Numbered from the stretch's first letter, positions 1 through 8,003 are shown. The stretch: DNA of 38,477 nt from Pseudomonadota bacterium (GCA_021777765.1 JAJYDF010000034.1:1-38477), one strand, 5' to 3'. Translations and numbers: made by a program. Notes: generated from the sequence alone by a model not told the origin.

Positions 1-2
1 AA

Positions 3-71
3 TTCGCTGAAAGTGAATTTAATAATGCGCAAGCTATTTATAATTCCAGTAAGCGCTTGGTAAATTCTTAA
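3..71 (+). CDS. C-terminal end of an unidentified protein (partial)
   Basis: An open frame enters from the left edge and runs 22 codons (ending ...SSKRLVNS) to a TAA at 69-71. Only the last residues are visible and I do not recognise the family. The frame could be chance in AT-rich DNA, although its codon use (Ala, Glu, Gln, Ser) looks protein-like. Positions 72-256 after it hold no gene I can support. Confidence 0.35.
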   Translation, partial: FAESEFNNAQAIYNSSKRLVNS

Positions 72-258
72 CCATTTATCTATATCAAGATGGGATTATT
101 GAGGGGATACGTAACATTTTTAGGATAAGTAAGTGAAAGAGAATATTCTAGATGAAATTACTAACCAAAATTTATTGTATATAAATTAATTTCAGCATGT
201 AGCAATACAAGTTATAAGTTATTTTGTACTAATAAAATGTTATATACCACTCTTACTA

Positions 259-1389
259 AGGTTTTCGGAAAATATTGTAGCAAATCGATCACGAGTAATG
301 TAGCAAAATGACCACAAGATTAAATAAAATTAAATGATATTATGTAAAAATGGATACAATACATTTAACTAAATCAGAAATATCAAGATTGCGAATAGAG
401 CATCGTCGTTGCAAAGATAAACGATTAGCCTATCGAATCAATGCTATTATTTTATTAGCACAAGGCTGGACATATGTACAAGTAGCAGAAGCATTACTTA
501 TAGATGAAGATACTCTAAGGAATTATGTTTGGAAATATAATAAAGGAGGTCTAAAAGAATTACTGACAGATCATTATCAGGGTAATGAAGGAAGATTAAG
601 TGAACCAGAATTAATGGAATTAGATGAACATTTATCAGAATATGTCTATCAAGGAGCAGAACAAATTGTAAATTATATCGAGAAGACTTATGGTATCAGT
701 TATACAATCTCGGGGGTAACAGCATTATTACATAGATTAAATTACAGTTATAAGAAACCCAAAAAAGTGCCTGGTAAAGCAGATGAACAAAAGCAGAAAG
801 AGTTCTTAAAGAAATACTATAAAATCAGGGAAAATATGCAAAAAGAAGATGGATTATATTTTATAGATGGATGCCATCCCCAGCATAATAGTGTTGCGGG
901 CTATGGATGGATAAAGAAAGGAGAAGAGAAACAAATATTAAGTAATACAATATATCGCCGATTGAATATACACGGAGCACTTAATATAGATACATTACAA
1001 GTACATGCACGATTTGAAAAGCGATTAGACGAAGAAACGGCATTAGATATGTTGGAATCATTAAGAAAACGTCAACCAGAAGGTGAAATTTATATAGTGT
1101 TGGATAATGCGGGGTATTATCAAACAGTGCGAGTAAAGGCATATGCAAAAGCCCTGGGAATAACATTGTTATATTTACCGCCGTATTCCCCTAATTTAAA
1201 TATAATCGAGCGACTATGGAATTATTATAAGAAAAAGGTGTTAAATAATCGTTATTATGATAGTTATGACAAGTTCAAAACAAAGAGCCGACAATTCTTT
1301 AATGATTTATGGCGACATAAAGATGAATTACGAACATTAATGACGGAAAATTTTCAAATTATTTCTGTTTGATAAAATACCGAAAACCT
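259..1389 (+). mobile_element. IS630-family insertion sequence, complete
   Basis: The element is 1131 bp and encodes one transposase. Its ends are 10-bp perfect terminal inverted repeats, AGGTTTTCGG at 259-268 and CCGAAAACCT at 1380-1389. It is flanked by TA on both sides (257-258 and 1390-1391), the target duplication expected for IS630/Tc1-mariner elements. Inside the left end an imperfect direct repeat starting TGTAGCAAA (near 277 and 299) may be a transposase-binding site. It interrupts the minus-strand DUF927 gene on its right. Ends and ORF are all intact, so it may still be mobile. Confidence 0.9.
350..1372 (+). CDS. IS630-family transposase (DD34E)
   Basis: This 340-aa protein is full length for IS630-type transposases. 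The N-terminal part (about 1-130) is a helix-turn-helix DNA-binding region with the typical 'ILLAQGWTYVQVAEAL' start. The catalytic DDE core follows: Asp173 in YFIDGCHP, Asp252 in IVLDNAGYY and Glu287 in NIIERLW, with 34 residues between the second Asp and the Glu as in the DD34E group. The LPPYSPNLNIIE motif is diagnostic. The enzyme cuts and joins the IS ends at TA dinucleotides. No frameshift or missing catalytic residue is seen. The start at 350 has only a weak ribosome-binding site, which is common for transposases. Confidence 0.95.
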   Translation: MDTIHLTKSEISRLRIEHRRCKDKRLAYRINAIILLAQGWTYVQVAEALLIDEDTLRNYVWKYNKGGLKELLTDHYQGNEGRLSEPELMELDEHLSEYVYQGAEQIVNYIEKTYGISYTISGVTALLHRLNYSYKKPKKVPGKADEQKQKEFLKKYYKIRENMQKEDGLYFIDGCHPQHNSVAGYGWIKKGEEKQILSNTIYRRLNIHGALNIDTLQVHARFEKRLDEETALDMLESLRKRQPEGEIYIVLDNAGYYQTVRVKAYAKALGITLLYLPPYSPNLNIIERLWNYYKKKVLNNRYYDSYDKFKTKSRQFFNDLWRHKDELRTLMTENFQIISV

Positions 1390-1795
1390 TAATGTTAGAA
1401 GTATATTCAATTAATAAATTACGCGCACGTTTATTCGCTGAAATATCTAATCCCATCCGAAATAATTCACTACGTAATTCTTCGCCGTTTCCTTTGAGCA
1501 TTTGCATTGGCATAGCCCAGGTATGCTCTTGATTATCAGCATCACGAAATACTAATAATCTCCCCCAATTTTCAGAGGCTGAATCACGCGCTAACGCTTT
1601 TATTTCTAGCTTAGAACAAATTGGTAAAGAATCTCCTTCTGGTGGATCGTAATACACTCCGTGATCAGTTATTTTAAAATGAGCGGGTGTAGATTTGTTT
1701 ACAGATGTTGATTGGTGTTTATTAATTGATCGATCATTAACTTCAATTAATGGATCGATGATATCTTCGAGCAGGGAATTATTTATTTTTCTCAT
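1337..1795 (-). pseudogene. DUF927-domain protein, truncated by IS630
   Basis: The minus-strand frame starts best at the ATG at 1795, just after the upstream gene's stop and preceded by AGGAAA. The N-terminal part has the DUF927 signature seen in P4-like satellite primase/helicase-type proteins: a YYDPPEGDS segment, then 'ENWGRLLVFRDADNQEHTW', then a GEELRSELFRMGLDIS segment. At position 1390 the frame runs into the IS630 end, so the last residues (KVFGILSNRNNLKIFRH) come from IS sequence. Family members continue for several hundred more residues. If the IS is removed in silico and the TA sites are joined, the frame stops after six codons (SNISKSGI), so the rest of the gene is not simply on the other side and was probably deleted. 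Non-functional. Confidence 0.8.
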
Positions 1796-1805
1796 AATTA
1801 TTTTC

Positions 1806-2042
1806 CTATATTTCCTGCTGAGAGATCGTGCGACGTGCAATAAATTCATCTAAATCAGTACGGCGATATTTCACTAAACGACCTACTTTTACATAAGGCA
1901 AATTGTAACGTTTTACACAAGCCCATACTGCAAGTGTGCGTGACGTTACACCGAGATAATCAGCTGCTTGTTCTCTTGTGAATAGATCCGAATGTCGATT
2001 AAGTAATTCATTTAATGATAATGGGTGATTATTTTTTTGCAT
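1806..2042 (-). CDS. AlpA/excisionase-like helix-turn-helix protein
   Basis: This 78-aa protein has a single winged-helix (MerR/excisionase, HTH_17 type) domain: 'FTREQAADYLGVTSRTLAVW' at about 21-40, followed by 'LPYVKVGRLVKYRRTDLDEF', the usual wing and recognition segment. In P4-like elements such proteins activate the integrase or act as excisionases. It lies directly upstream of the DUF927 gene in the same direction, as in many P4-type islands, with only 11 bases between its stop and the DUF927 start. A row of 10-bp repeats lies about 190 bp upstream and could be its binding sites (inference). Confidence 0.85.
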   Translation of the reverse strand: MQKNNHPLSLNELLNRHSDLFTREQAADYLGVTSRTLAVWACVKRYNLPYVKVGRLVKYRRTDLDEFIARRTISQQEI

Positions 2043-2230
2043 ATTATTTTCCTCATTAATAACCGGATCAACTCCGGAAAGATCAACAATTTAAATTAAT
2101 ATAAATAAAATATGCAAGAACGAAAATTTGAATTATTAATTTTTGCAATACATGTGATTGAAAAATAAGTGAAATAATTTTGCATTAAAATATTTCTGAA
2201 ATTTTTTATTATTTTATTTCAAATGACGCT

Positions 2231-2280
2231 CAGTATGCTTCAGTGAACATCAGTGAACACCAGTAAACGTCAGTGAACAA
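2231..2280. repeat. Five tandem 10-bp iterons (CAGTGAACNN)
   Basis: Five consecutive 10-bp units start at 2231, 2241, 2251, 2261 and 2271, all beginning CAGT; units 2, 3 and 5 read CAGTGAAC, unit 4 CAGTAAAC, and unit 1 is degenerate. A spacing of 10 bp puts every unit on the same face of the helix, as expected of a cooperative binding array. It lies between the AlpA-like gene and the toxin gene. It could be a replication or excision iteron array of the element or a repressor operator. Confidence 0.8.
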
Positions 2281-2339
2281 ACATAGATAAAAAGTGACCA
2301 ACACAAATTTCTATTCAGCATTTTATTAATTTTACTTTC

Positions 2340-2489
2340 ATATCGCATGATATTTTTAAAAATGCTTTTAAAGTATCAGCGGTTTTTAATGAGTATATAA
2401 AACCTTATTTAGGAGACTATTTACGAGACAGAAAAAACGCCAGTTTAGAAGAGCTGGAATTTATTTTAAGGGTACCATGGCTGGTGTAG
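2340..2489 (+). pseudogene. Decayed coding remnant between iterons and toxin gene
   Basis: A plus-strand frame without a usable start reads SHDIFKNAFKVSAVFNEYIK followed by PYLGDYLRD, SLEELEFILRVPW and a stop at 2487-2489. The amphipathic, residue-balanced sequence looks like a fragment of a real protein and faintly recalls the N-terminus of Rpn/PDDEXK-type proteins, but the match is too short to assign. The rest of 2043-2610, apart from the iterons, shows no gene. Confidence 0.3.
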
Positions 2490-2610
2490 GATGAATTAGA
2501 AATAAAAAATAATCCAATGAATAAAATTGATCTATCTCATGCGTACTCAAAGATAAAACAGGTGTTTATTAGACCTAATGATATCATGTTTAACGGTTAT
2601 TCAACTTTAG

Positions 2611-3567
2611 CTAGGATTTTAAAACCTCGAGAATATCTTTACTTTTTTCCACAAATGTTTCCAGCGCTATTTCATATGCAGTTAGCTTATCATCAAACAC
2701 TAAGTTTTTAATAAATTTGTTCCAATTTTCTTGCCAAATTTTATCATTTATTAATGTTTGAATTGCTTGCTCAATTTCATTTATTGGATTTTGATAATAA
2801 TTTACATTGTGACTTTTATAGCGTATCTGATCTTCAGAAACAATTTGTTCAATAAGAGAATAAAAATCATTATCAAGAGGCTTTGCCTCATTAATTGAAT
2901 GGAGATCATAAATGTGTCGAATTAACTGTGCATCTTTTGGATGATAACCACGATGAGAAATATTAGCAATTCTCCGGGTAAGTGCCACCCATTTTTCCGC
3001 CGCTGTTTCTTCTATTGAAACGCAGTGTACTATTTTTTCATGATGATTAATTTTTTTACCGAGAGTATTTCTAATTAAAGTAGTAATGGAAAGATCGATG
3101 GTTGGCGTTTTTGTATTAATTGCAATGAATTCTAATAATATATCTGGACGTATTGTATTGTCTTTTAAATAGATTGAGTTGTAAGGTGCAAAGATACGCA
3201 TAAAATTTCCGGTATCTCGAACTTTAATATTAGTTTCATTGATAATAAAGCCAACCTCTTTAAGATTGACTAAAATTTCATCACGAAATTCCTTCAATTT
3301 ATTTCTTAATTTTTGTTTACTTAATTCAAGCGCACTCGGTTTGGTTTCAATTCTAAAATCACAATCTTCAGACATTCGTTTAATAATACCATGTGCTTTA
3401 GCGAGACACGTACCGCCTTGAAAAATTAATCTGAAATATTCTGTTTCAATATTTGCAAAAGCATGAATAGCTTTTGTGACATAATAATCTTTTTCAATTA
3501 TCGAATAGGTTAAATCTAATTCGTCGCTGGTAAGTTCAATTAATTCCTTAAGATATTCATCTTGCAT
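2611..3567 (-). CDS. AbiEii-type nucleotidyltransferase toxin (type IV TA)
   Basis: This 318-aa protein is of the AbiEii/AbiGii nucleotidyltransferase family, the toxin half of AbiE-type systems. The signature is FQGGTCLAKAHGI (Gly51, Gly52, Thr53, Lys57) followed by RMSEDCDF with the metal-binding Asp68 and Asp70. An 'IEKDYYV' segment near residue 25 is also typical. Characterised relatives transfer nucleotides to RNA, notably tRNA acceptor ends, and arrest growth. The start overlaps the antitoxin gene by 11 bp, so the pair is translated together. It is slightly longer than many homologs but complete. Toxic activity is inferred from family. Confidence 0.9.
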   Translation of the reverse strand: MQDEYLKELIELTSDELDLTYSIIEKDYYVTKAIHAFANIETEYFRLIFQGGTCLAKAHGIIKRMSEDCDFRIETKPSALELSKQKLRNKLKEFRDEILVNLKEVGFIINETNIKVRDTGNFMRIFAPYNSIYLKDNTIRPDILLEFIAINTKTPTIDLSITTLIRNTLGKKINHHEKIVHCVSIEETAAEKWVALTRRIANISHRGYHPKDAQLIRHIYDLHSINEAKPLDNDFYSLIEQIVSEDQIRYKSHNVNYYQNPINEIEQAIQTLINDKIWQENWNKFIKNLVFDDKLTAYEIALETFVEKSKDILEVLKS

Positions 3568-3988
3568 TTATTTTATCCTCATAGATGAGTTGCTTTTTTT
3601 GATAACTGATTTTGCGACGAAATCTACTTTTTAATCTCACAATATTGCGTGCGGGTATTTGAGTTGTTTGTCTGGCGTTGTACATCTGCTCTGATGAGCC
3701 CGGTTCCCAATTCACTCCAAGTCTATCTAATGTTTCACGAAAGGCGATGTCAGCACCACCTTCGATCAGGGTACGCTTAGGATCAATTGTTGAACGATAA
3801 GCCTTGGCATAAACCCCAGAGCCTATTCTTACTAGACGGTTTTGTTTAATCAGTGCTGTAAGGCCGCGTGTAATTTGCCTAATATCGCCTAGCCCATCAA
3901 AATCAGCACGCAGAATCACCTTGGCAGGCATTTTGGCTAGCCTCTCTAGCATTTTATAAGTAATGCTATCTTGATATTTAACTTTCAT
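3557..3988 (-). CDS. AbiEi-type antitoxin / transcriptional regulator (DUF6088-like)
   Basis: The protein is about 143 aa with an N-terminal winged helix: 'DGLGDIRQITRGLTALIKQN' followed by RLVRIGSGVYAK, the recognition-helix and wing motif common to AbiEi-like and DUF6088 proteins. It neutralises the toxin by repressing the operon and possibly by counteracting its activity. I chose ATG at 3988 (MKVKYQD), which has AAGAG nine bases upstream and fits the usual family N-terminus; in-frame ATG at 4012 and TTG at 4018 are alternatives. It is the first gene of the pair, and inverted repeats at 4031-4069 and 4080-4105 just upstream are candidate operators. Confidence 0.82.
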   Translation of the reverse strand: MKVKYQDSITYKMLERLAKMPAKVILRADFDGLGDIRQITRGLTALIKQNRLVRIGSGVYAKAYRSTIDPKRTLIEGGADIAFRETLDRLGVNWEPGSSEQMYNARQTTQIPARNIVRLKSRFRRKISYQKKQLIYEDKINAR

Positions 3989-4030
3989 AGCGTTGACTCT
4001 TACGCCAAACATGGACAATTAAAGTATATC

Positions 4031-4105
4031 TCAATAATCAAAGAGGAGCAATTTCATCTTGATTATTGATGATGCCTAACTTTCGCCAACAGCTGTTAGC
4101 GAAAG
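4031..4105. promoter_or_regulatory. Two inverted repeats upstream of the AbiE operon
   Basis: The first repeat is a perfect 11-bp inverted repeat: TCAATAATCAA at 4031-4041 and TTGATTATTGA at 4059-4069. The second is a 26-bp dyad at 4080-4105 (arms CTTTCGCCAACAG and CTGTTAGCGAAAG, one mismatch). They precede the antitoxin gene on the minus strand. Characterised AbiEi proteins autorepress by binding inverted repeats in their own promoter, so these are good operator candidates. No terminator-like T run follows either dyad. Confidence 0.6.
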
Positions 4106-4195
4106 ATTACAATTTGCCTACGTTCATTGACAAATTCAGTGAAATGTTTCAATGCTGATAAATTCCCACCTCAATCACAATGGGTTGTCTAAAAA

Positions 4196-5389
4196 TTATG
4201 ATACTTCTTTCTTATCTACAGAAATAATTTTAGCCGCATTTAACATAGCTTCTGTGGCTTTCTCAACAGATAATCGAACTGGATCGAGATCGAGTCGAGC
4301 ATAAATTGCCGTGGCTTGCGGAGATTTATGATTGAGTGATTTACCAATAATAGTCAAAGACGATCCGGTGCGTGCTTGCCAACTTCCGAGTGTACGACGT
4401 AAATCATGTATGCGGAGATTTTGAATTTTTGCATTTGCTAATATACGACGCCAAACTTTTTTTGGTTCGGTCAAATGTCCTGATTTACCTGTGCCAGGAA
4501 AAACATAATGACTTTTTGCTGATGAATGGCGATTTTTTAAAACAGTAATTGCTTCATCGGTTAATGTAATCGTCTGAGGTGTTTGATTTTTGGTATTTGG
4601 AATGCGCCACTCACGCCGTATAAAATCAATCTCATCCCATCGCATCGCTAGAACATTTGATCGTCGCGCACCCGTTAATAAGCTTATTAAAATATAATCA
4701 CGTATTAATTCATTGGGATCGTTAACTAAAGCCTCAAAAAAACGCGGCAACTCATCCGCTTGCAAGAACCGATCACGTGATATCTCTTTAAATTTTTTTA
4801 TACCCGCTGCTGGATTTGGTTTATCCCACAAACTAAATTCTATCGCCTTATTAAAAAGCGTAGTAAGAAATGTTAATAATCTATTAGCTGCGTATGTTCC
4901 TTTTTTTGCGCCAATTTCTTTGTGCAATTTTTGTATATCATTTTTTTGAATAGCAGAAAGTTTACTTTTTTCCCAATGGCTCAAGTAGCGTTTAAATTGC
5001 GCGTCATCTACTCTCCAGGAAATTTTATGGGCTTTAGCATGACGCTCTAAATATTCATCTTTTAATTGGCCTAAAGTAATTTCCGCACGATGTGCCCGCC
5101 GTTTATCATTGGGATTTTCGCCGTTAGCAATTGCAGCATTAATATCAGCAGCTTTACGGCGAGCTTGCTCAATTGATAAATCAGGATACCGACCGATCGT
5201 CACACGTTCAGGTTTACCGTTGACCCAACGATAAACAATAAACGATTTAACACCCCTACTCGTTATGCTTATAGCTAAACCGCGGGCTTTTGTATCGTAA
5301 TAATAAACTCGTTGACTATGGAGATGAGGAGGAGATAATGCATCTAAAGTTGCCTTGGTAAAATTTATTTTGTTATCAACTTTATCCAT
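4196..5389 (-). CDS. P4-type tyrosine integrase
   Basis: This 397-aa protein is full length for the P4-integrase group. The N-terminal DUF4102 arm-binding domain (about 1-95) has the typical 'ARGLAISITSRGVKSFIVYR' and 'ERVTIGRYPDLSIEQARRKA' segments. A core-binding SAM-like domain follows (about 100-200), then the catalytic domain with Arg242 (LLTGARRSN), His328 and Arg331 (HDLRRT), His near 351 (LNHKS) and nucleophile Tyr363 (AIYARL). It catalyses integration and excision, usually in a tRNA 3' end. It reads away from the tRNA-Asn fragment at 5568-5618, and short direct and inverted repeats lie upstream of it. All catalytic residues are present. Confidence 0.96.
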   Translation of the reverse strand: MDKVDNKINFTKATLDALSPPHLHSQRVYYYDTKARGLAISITSRGVKSFIVYRWVNGKPERVTIGRYPDLSIEQARRKAADINAAIANGENPNDKRRAHRAEITLGQLKDEYLERHAKAHKISWRVDDAQFKRYLSHWEKSKLSAIQKNDIQKLHKEIGAKKGTYAANRLLTFLTTLFNKAIEFSLWDKPNPAAGIKKFKEISRDRFLQADELPRFFEALVNDPNELIRDYILISLLTGARRSNVLAMRWDEIDFIRREWRIPNTKNQTPQTITLTDEAITVLKNRHSSAKSHYVFPGTGKSGHLTEPKKVWRRILANAKIQNLRIHDLRRTLGSWQARTGSSLTIIGKSLNHKSPQATAIYARLDLDPVRLSVEKATEAMLNAAKIISVDKKEVS

Positions 5390-5430
5390 GCCTTTTATTA
5401 TCCTGAAATTTTAGTATTCAAATTAGAATC

Positions 5431-5488
5431 TGGTGCTATGCTGGTGCTATGTTTTAGAGAAAATTTGGTTAAATTTGACATAGCACCA
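5431..5488. promoter_or_regulatory. TGGTGCTATG sites upstream of integrase
   Basis: TGGTGCTATG occurs twice in direct orientation at 5431-5440 and 5442-5451 (11-bp spacing) and once inverted at 5479-5488 (CATAGCACCA). The three sites are 42-99 bp upstream of the integrase start and 80-137 bp from the tRNA fragment. They may be integrase arm-type sites or the operator of a regulator of int. Confidence 0.6.
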
Positions 5489-5567
5489 GAAAACACAGAA
5501 TAGCCACAACACTAGGTTTTGTAAAGGTTTGTTAACATTGAGTAATCACAGGGTATACGGGATTTTT

Positions 5568-5618
5568 GTGACTGTTAATCACTGAATCGGCGGTTCGAGC
5601 CCGTCCCCCGGGGAGCCA
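5568..5618 (+). other. Degenerate tRNA-Asn 3' fragment, probable att site
   Basis: The segment has an anticodon arm with loop CTGTTAA (GUU, Asn), a variable region, a T-arm GGCGG-TTCGAGC-CCGTC and an end in GGGGAGCCA. No matching 5' half (D arm, acceptor strand) precedes it, and two extra C residues lie between T-arm and acceptor, so it is not a working tRNA. A tRNA 3' piece next to a P4-type integrase is what remains at the distal end of an element inserted into a tRNA 3' end. The orientation places the element to its left and predicts an intact tRNA-Asn at the other end, outside this window. Confidence 0.75.
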
Positions 5619-5684
5619 TCCTAAATATTTTGCCTAATGCAGCGCTAATCGATATGATTCCTCAGTTTTTTAAATGAGCAGCGC

Positions 5685-7379
5685 ATGGACAATACATTTA
5701 CCAATACGAAAATAACAACGCAAACGGAAACGTTAACATTCGTTCATTATTTATTATTTGCATTATTTATCCTCTTTGCTTTTTTTTATGGCATTTCTAG
5801 CTATGTCATTGCTGACTTAAACGAAGGGCTCTACGTTGAAATAGCCCGTGAAATGTTAACGACACATAATTACATTATTCCTCATCTTAATTATGTTCCT
5901 TATCTTGAAAAACCACCGCTTTTATATTGGCTTATTGCACTGAGTGATAAAATATTTGGAATAACCACTTTATCAGCGCGTTTGATACCAGCCTTAAGTG
6001 CCACTATTGCTTGCTTAACGCTTTTTTATGTGTGTAATAAAATAAATAAAGCAAAAGCAGGATGGTATGCAGGTATTGTTTTATCAACCAGTATTGGTTT
6101 CAATTTATTAGCACATACTATTCAGTTTGATATGTTGTTAATTGCCGCAATAACAATAGGAATATTATTTTTTTATTTATGGTACTGCTTTGATAAAAAG
6201 CGGTATTTGCTATGCGCTTATGCTGCTGTTGCAATAGCTGTAATGGCCAAAGGACTTATTGGACTGATTATTTGTGGAAGTACAGCGTTCATTTTTATGT
6301 TTCTTATGGCAACGCCCTCGGCCAAAATAAAACAATTTTTTGACCCGATGGCTATATTACTATTTTTATTAATTGCATTACCTTGGCATATCGCAGCAAC
6401 CATACAATTACCTTCTTTTGCTTGGGATTATTTTGTTAATGAACAATGGTATCGTTTTTTAAATGACCGTATTCCACATGATTATCATACTGGGCCGTTT
6501 TATTATTATTTCCCAAGAATATTCGTGTATTTATTCCCGTGGTGTTTATTATTGCCTACTGTAATTGGCCCTATTCGCGGCAAAATAGCACAGCAAGATC
6601 CGTTAAAAGTTTTATTATGGATATGGTTTATATTTGCTTTTGTTTTTTTCTCCGTTTCTGGGTCAAAGGGCGATTATTATATGTTAGTCGCCGCACCTGC
6701 TTTAGCTTTATTAATCGGATTAAAAATAGCGCGGTTTGAAAATGGTCATTTTCTTTATAGTCTCTGGTTAATTTGTTGTGTAATTTTAGCCGGGGTCGGT
6801 GTTACTGCTTATTATTTTCATTTCACACCATCGACTATTAATCCATTTTTATTATTATTTCTCACCTACTTATTAATCTATTTTATTGTGGGCTTATTTT
6901 TAATCCGTCCCAGCTCAAAACCCATCATCATTTTTTTATATACAGCCAGCTTAATTTTTCCTTTAATTCTTTTTTATATCACTGTGAAACAATCCATAGA
7001 AATCAATTACACAGAAATTGTATTAGCGCAATATATCCATGCACATGACAATGTACGCCCAGTTTATTTATACAAAAATTACGAAGATATTTCTTCTATC
7101 GTTTATTTTCTGCATCAACGATTAACTATTATAGATAGTGATAGCGAAGATCTTTATTTTGGATCGCATAGCCCAGAAGCCAATCACTGGTTTATCAATA
7201 GCAACAACTTCAAAAATATCGCCAGAAATCATAACGTTTATGTGGTCACTACCAATAAAAATACGTTGAATTTTTTAGAGCATTTATGGCCTATACCATT
7301 TTGTATTGTAGATAAAACAGACAAAACATCACTATTAAGTAATAATATAAATGAGTGTCTTAAAATACATCCACAATAA
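5685..7379 (+). CDS. ArnT-like family 39 membrane glycosyltransferase
   Basis: This 564-aa inner-membrane protein has about 11-12 hydrophobic segments and the PMT/ArnT (GT39, PMT_2) N-terminal loop: Asp44 and 'NEGLYVEIAREML', then YLEKPPLLYW near residue 75. These hold the acidic catalytic and metal-site residues of lipid-phosphate-sugar-dependent transferases. ArnT moves aminoarabinose from undecaprenyl phosphate to lipid A; the substrate here cannot be told, and other GT39 members glycosylate other acceptors. A soluble C-terminal part follows the last membrane helix. It begins right after the att site, so it is the first chromosomal gene beside the element. A second, distant copy lies at 8722-10368. 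Confidence 0.85.
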   Translation: MDNTFTNTKITTQTETLTFVHYLLFALFILFAFFYGISSYVIADLNEGLYVEIAREMLTTHNYIIPHLNYVPYLEKPPLLYWLIALSDKIFGITTLSARLIPALSATIACLTLFYVCNKINKAKAGWYAGIVLSTSIGFNLLAHTIQFDMLLIAAITIGILFFYLWYCFDKKRYLLCAYAAVAIAVMAKGLIGLIICGSTAFIFMFLMATPSAKIKQFFDPMAILLFLLIALPWHIAATIQLPSFAWDYFVNEQWYRFLNDRIPHDYHTGPFYYYFPRIFVYLFPWCLLLPTVIGPIRGKIAQQDPLKVLLWIWFIFAFVFFSVSGSKGDYYMLVAAPALALLIGLKIARFENGHFLYSLWLICCVILAGVGVTAYYFHFTPSTINPFLLLFLTYLLIYFIVGLFLIRPSSKPIIIFLYTASLIFPLILFYITVKQSIEINYTEIVLAQYIHAHDNVRPVYLYKNYEDISSIVYFLHQRLTIIDSDSEDLYFGSHSPEANHWFINSNNFKNIARNHNVYVVTTNKNTLNFLEHLWPIPFCIVDKTDKTSLLSNNINECLKIHPQ

Positions 7380-7471
7380 AGGGGTCAAGTACCGTCTTGC
7401 AAGTTAATACATACATTGATGATGTAAATGATTTATTATTGTTAACTTGCAAGTCGGTACTTGACCCCTTT
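7378..7471. repeat. Palindromic element with AAAGGGGTCAAGTACC arms
   Basis: The two 30-bp arms at 7378-7407 and 7442-7471 are inverted copies with a single mismatch, around a 34-bp spacer. The left arm begins in the stop codon of the glycosyltransferase gene. A related copy is at 25897-25958. The structure could act as a transcription terminator or belong to a MITE/REP-like mobile family; GGGGTCAAGT-type palindromes are often mobilised by REP-associated (Y1/IS200-like) transposases (general knowledge; no such transposase is in this window). Confidence 0.85.
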
Positions 7472-7502
7472 AATTTTCACACATCACAAGGAGCATAATG
7501 CA

Positions 7503-8003
7503 ATGGCACAAATTACATTGAAAGGAAATCCCATACATACTAATGGTCAATTACCTGCAATCAATTCACAAGCACCTGATGCACAATTGACTAATAATGA
7601 ATTAATGGATATACGACTAAAAGATTTTGCGGGCAAATCCATTATATTGAACATTTTTCCTAGCCTTGACACTGCCACCTGTGCAATGTCAGTTCGTAAA
7701 TTTAATGAACAAGCAAATCAACTTAATAATACTGTCATTCTTTGTATTTCTACTGATTTACCTTTTGCTCAAGCACGATTTTGTGGTGCGGAAGGATTAA
7801 AAAATGTAGTGCCATTATCAGTATTTCGTCACCCAGAATTTGCGGAACAATATGGTGTGCGTATTATAGATGGTCCTTTAGCAGGATTATTAGCGAGAGC
7901 GATTGTTGTGCTCGATTCAAAAATGCAGGTAATTTATACAGAACAAGTCCCTGAGATTGTGAATGAACCAAATTATGCTGCAGCAATGACTGCATTAACA
8001 TAG
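7503..8003 (+). CDS. tpx: Thiol peroxidase (2-Cys peroxiredoxin, Tpx)
   Basis: This 166-aa protein is the usual Tpx length. The N-terminus 'MAQITLKGNPIHTNGQLPA' is typical of the family. Peroxidatic Cys60 lies in PSLDTATC (as in E. coli Cys61) and resolving Cys94 in RFCGAEG. It reduces hydrogen and organic peroxides with thioredoxin in the cytoplasm or periplasm. The start at 7503 is set by the AAGGAG at 7488-7493 with nine bases between; a longer frame to 7461 would run into the repeat. It stands alone between a glycosyltransferase gene and the HU-like gene. Confidence 0.95.
   Translation: MAQITLKGNPIHTNGQLPAINSQAPDAQLTNNELMDIRLKDFAGKSIILNIFPSLDTATCAMSVRKFNEQANQLNNTVILCISTDLPFAQARFCGAEGLKNVVPLSVFRHPEFAEQYGVRIIDGPLAGLLARAIVVLDSKMQVIYTEQVPEIVNEPNYAAAMTALT

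Noticed and set aside
2231..2280. Possible CRISPR-like tandem repeats
   Set aside because: The units are only 10 bp and directly adjacent, without spacers, and no cas genes are near; these are iterons.
2517..2711. A 64-codon plus-strand frame with an ATG
   Set aside because: Its second half is antisense to the well-supported toxin gene and it has no ribosome-binding site or recognisable sequence.
5568..5618. Functional tRNA-Asn gene
   Set aside because: No 5' acceptor strand or D arm precedes it and there are two extra bases between T-arm and acceptor end.
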